This document shows, piece after piece, positions 21,442 through 23,700 of a stretch of 23,700 nucleotides of DNA. How positions within the stretch are numbered: position 1 is the first letter of the stretch; each line of letters starts with the position of its first letter. Source of the DNA: Nitratifractor sp. (GTDB lineage: Bacteria > Campylobacterota > Campylobacteria > Campylobacterales > Sulfurovaceae). The notes under the pieces were generated by a model, which worked only from the letters and a program-made list of their open reading frames with translations, made no database searches and was not told the origin of the DNA. The position numbers and the translations under genes were made by a program. The stretch covers positions 1-23,700 of the forward strand of contig WFSU01000088.1 of assembly GCA_015485845.1 (NCBI GenBank), read 5' to 3'.

Positions 21442-22707
21442 CTACAACAAAAAAGCAGGAACAAACAAAACCCCCTGCTTAACATCCAGAATATCTCTGT
21501 TGATCACACATTTGTCTATCGCTGAAAATTCATTACTGTAGCGCTTCTCAAACTCCATGATTGCTTTGGGTATTTTATGACTGGAGCCCGATTTTACCTC
21601 ATACAAAGTGGCTACCGATTCTTTGACGCTTATAAAGTCTATCTCTGTTTTGGACTGGGTTCTGTACAGATAGAGTGAAGAGAGAATATCCTGGCTATCC
21701 AGCTGATTAAAGACATAGTTTTCATACAACTCTCCGACATCGGTACGGAAAGAGAGGGCATTGAAATTTTTGATCTGCAAGTTTCTAACGCCAACATCTC
21801 CAAAAAATATCTTTCCATTTTTACTGATCTCTTTGTTTTTATTTCTAAAAAATGGCTTCAATTCACGGATGATAAATGTCTCTTGGAGTAGATGGATGTA
21901 TTTTTTGACTGTGGGCAGCGAAAGACCGATTGCCGTAGAAATGCTGGAGAGGTTTATCATGTTTCCTATGTTGATGGAGAGATACTGTATCAACTTATTA
22001 TAGCCGTCAATGTTCTCAATATTCGCCAAATCTTTGATGTCTTTTTGTATGTAAGAGGAGGCAATAGAGTCCAACTTGGCTATTTTGTCTTCTCTGCTCT
22101 CTATCAAGACCACTTCCGGGTATCCGCCATAGATCAGATACTCTTCAAATAGCTCCAAAAATCTCGGCGTTTGACTCCGGATAACAGAAGCCAAGGTACG
22201 CTTGTCCCCCTCCCCCCTGAACATCGTTCGCAATCGCAGAAGCTTCTCTTCTTTTTTAAAAAGCAAAAACTCATCAAAATCCAGAGGTTCAATCCTGTAG
22301 ACTCTTTTTCTGCCGGCCAGCGAGTCTGAAAATTTTGCCTTTATTTGCAGCGAAGAACTCCCCGTAGCAATAATTTTCAACGTCTCGAAATGATCATGGA
22401 TAAGCTTCAGCATATTGGAGGGGTCATCGAGCAACTGAATCTCATCAAAAACAATCAAAGTTTTCTGTGTGGTGTCTATCGCTTCGAGCTTGAAAATCTG
22501 TTCCAGTTTTTGGACTGAAACCGTATTGAAAAGCTCTCGGTACGCTTTGTCTTCAAAATCAAAAAAATAGACATGCTCAAAATGGGACTCTTGGGCGATC
22601 AGTCTGGAGAGGGTCGTTTTACCTGCCTGCCGTGTCCCCAGAAGAAATACAATCTCCCTCGAATCCAACTCTCTTAGTATTTTACTCAGGATTTTTCTAA
22701 CTATCAT
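21442..22707 (-). CDS. AAA+ ATPase with DUF4143 (AAA_14 family)
   Basis: 421 residues. The N-terminal ATPase domain has Walker A GTRQAGKTT (24-32), Walker B LIVFDEIQ, and a sensor motif ATGSSSL. The C-terminal DUF4143 part has a winged-helix-like middle (SISTAIGLSLPTVKKYIHLL) and ends in a nuclease-like pattern, TEIDF ... YEVKSG, resembling a PD-(D/E)xK core. The function of this widespread family is not established; these genes are often strain-variable. The ribosome-binding site AGGA is 8 nt before ATG 22707. A minus-strand TATAAT (22733-22738) gives its own promoter. The gene is visibly AT-richer than its neighbours and sits between two copies of the helicase 3' end, so recent acquisition is likely. 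Confidence 0.92.
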   Translation of the reverse strand: MIVRKILSKILRELDSREIVFLLGTRQAGKTTLSRLIAQESHFEHVYFFDFEDKAYRELFNTVSVQKLEQIFKLEAIDTTQKTLIVFDEIQLLDDPSNMLKLIHDHFETLKIIATGSSSLQIKAKFSDSLAGRKRVYRIEPLDFDEFLLFKKEEKLLRLRTMFRGEGDKRTLASVIRSQTPRFLELFEEYLIYGGYPEVVLIESREDKIAKLDSIASSYIQKDIKDLANIENIDGYNKLIQYLSINIGNMINLSSISTAIGLSLPTVKKYIHLLQETFIIRELKPFFRNKNKEISKNGKIFFGDVGVRNLQIKNFNALSFRTDVGELYENYVFNQLDSQDILSSLYLYRTQSKTEIDFISVKESVATLYEVKSGSSHKIPKAIMEFEKRYSNEFSAIDKCVINRDILDVKQGVLFVPAFLL

Positions 22708-22732
22708 TTCAGTTTTCCTATGGAATTTTGTA

Positions 22733-22738
22733 ATTATA
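22733..22738 (-). promoter_or_regulatory. Putative -10 box for the AAA+/DUF4143 gene
   Basis: A perfect TATAAT on the minus strand, 26 bp upstream of the ATG and downstream of the helicase stop. It suggests the ATPase gene is transcribed independently of the helicase. Confidence 0.4.
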
Positions 22739-22777
22739 ACATAGGTTTACTTGGAATAGTTTGTCATCCACAGCCCA

Positions 22778-23700
22778 TCAACGCCGTCTTTTCCGCTTTT
22801 TATTGTTACTACTATGTTGCTTCTCGGATTGGTAGTTTTTCATCATGTCATCGACATAATTCTGATCGAAGCCAATTTGCCCTCCCATACCAGTCTGGAC
22901 CTGGCCGACCATGTAGGAGAGCGCCTTCTTGATGAAGGTCGCTTGATCGAGATGCGCCAGCGCTGCGAGTACCCGGTCGATCTCGGGATGGATCGCCGTC
23001 TCTTCAAGCGCTTGGAGGACGAAATCAATCGTGCTCCTGTCCACACCCCCCTCCCCGGTCATCGTCTCGAGGCGCATATCCGCACCCACTTCCTTGCGAA
23101 TCCGCATGAGCTCACGGAACTCTTCGGTACTCACCAGCGTAATCGCCTGACCCGCCTTGCCCGCACGACCGGTACGGCCGATACGGTGAACGTAGCTCTG
23201 GGGATCAAATGGGATGTGGAAGTTGATCACATGGGTGACGTCTTTGACATCCAGCCCCCGTGCCGCCACATCGGTGGCGACGAGGATTTTGGTTTCGTTG
23301 CGACGGAAGGACTTCACCGTCGCATCCCGGTCGACCTGTTCCATATCGCCGTGCAGACCGGCTGCTTTGAAGCGGTGTGCCTGAAGAAGTTCTGAGACCC
23401 GATCGACCTCCCGCTTCATCCGGCAGAAGATCAGGCATTTGTTGTATTTCTCCGTCTCGAGGAGCTTGATGATCGCTTCATCGCGCTGGTTTTCGTTGAT
23501 GACGTAGTAGCGCTGGTCGATGACGTTGTTGGTCGTCGCCTCTTCCCCGACGACGGAGATGAATTTGGGCTCGAAAAGGATTTGATCCGCCAACTGTTTG
23601 ATCGGCTCAGGCATCGTCGCGGAAAACAACAGCGTCTGGCGATTCTGCGGGATAAATTCAAAAATCTCCTTGATGTCATCGAGAAAGCCCATGTCAAGCA
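22778..23700 (-). CDS. DEAD-box RNA helicase, C-terminal part (N-terminus beyond window)
   Basis: The frame is open to the right edge, so the start and motifs Q, I and II lie outside; the Met at 23692 is internal (LDMGFLDD, just after the DEAD box). Visible helicase motifs: SAT (motif III, in LLFSATMP), LIFCRMKREVDRVSELL (IV), VATDVAARGLDVKDVTHVINF (V) and HRIGRTGRAG (VI). A family-variable C-terminal extension ends in a strongly basic tail, KKRKRRR, suited to RNA binding. The protein is of the RhlE/DeaD kind; the exact subfamily cannot be set from this part. The last 14 codons and stop are duplicated at 21357-21401. Confidence 0.93.
   Translation of the reverse strand, partial: LDMGFLDDIKEIFEFIPQNRQTLLFSATMPEPIKQLADQILFEPKFISVVGEEATTNNVIDQRYYVINENQRDEAIIKLLETEKYNKCLIFCRMKREVDRVSELLQAHRFKAAGLHGDMEQVDRDATVKSFRRNETKILVATDVAARGLDVKDVTHVINFHIPFDPQSYVHRIGRTGRAGKAGQAITLVSTEEFRELMRIRKEVGADMRLETMTGEGGVDRSTIDFVLQALEETAIHPEIDRVLAALAHLDQATFIKKALSYMVGQVQTGMGGQIGFDQNYVDDMMKNYQSEKQHSSNNKKRKRRR

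Overview
The window looks like a chromosomal segment of a Campylobacterota (Epsilonproteobacteria) bacterium with a fairly GC-rich genome, perhaps from the Sulfurovum/Nitratifractor side of the phylum. This placement is inferred from the proteins: a Campylobacter-type dimeric dUTPase, a PycB-like decarboxylase alpha subunit, the rpmH-rnpA-yidC-jag-mnmE order, and AT-rich -10 boxes mostly without a clear -35. No rRNA, tRNA or CRISPR array was seen.

Layout. (1) 1-2056 (-): 5' part of a membrane-anchored PAS-GGDEF-EAL protein running off the left edge, with a degenerate GGDEF site. (2) 2210-7996 (+): proA, then rpmH, rnpA, yidC, jag/khpB and mnmE, the classic ribosome/RNase P/membrane-insertase/tRNA-modification cluster. 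It lacks yidD, and rnpA has no ordinary start codon downstream of rpmH. (3) 8059-12096: a lipoprotein of unknown function (+), dimeric dUTPase (-), a SLAC1/TehA-type channel (+) with a strong promoter and a Fur-box-like operator, a TauE/SafE permease (-) and a LysE-family exporter (-). Two REP-like composite hairpin elements lie here. (4) 12100-12734: a gene-poor 635 bp stretch with two tandem, diverged copies of a promoter-plus-hairpin unit. I read these as two paralogous small RNA genes with C-rich loops; this is the best candidate for something undescribed. (5) 12735-16401 (-): malic enzyme, pckA, a small alpha-helical protein and an acylphosphatase. (6) 16561-17778 (-): msrA and a VapBC-like toxin-antitoxin pair. 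(7) 17850-21277 (-): oadG-oadA-oadB, a biotin-dependent, probably Na+-pumping decarboxylase. (8) 21357-23700 (-): the C-terminal part of a DEAD-box helicase, followed by an AT-richer AAA+/DUF4143 ATPase gene. A second copy of the helicase 3' end lies beyond that gene, which suggests a 1.4 kb insertion at the helicase 3' end.

The malic enzyme, PEP carboxykinase and Oad genes form a C3/C4 (pyruvate, PEP, malate, oxaloacetate) node, and the anion channel and permeases may serve it or sulfur-oxyanion export. All functions are read from sequence motifs without searches. Operator, promoter and RNA calls are inference unless stated otherwise.
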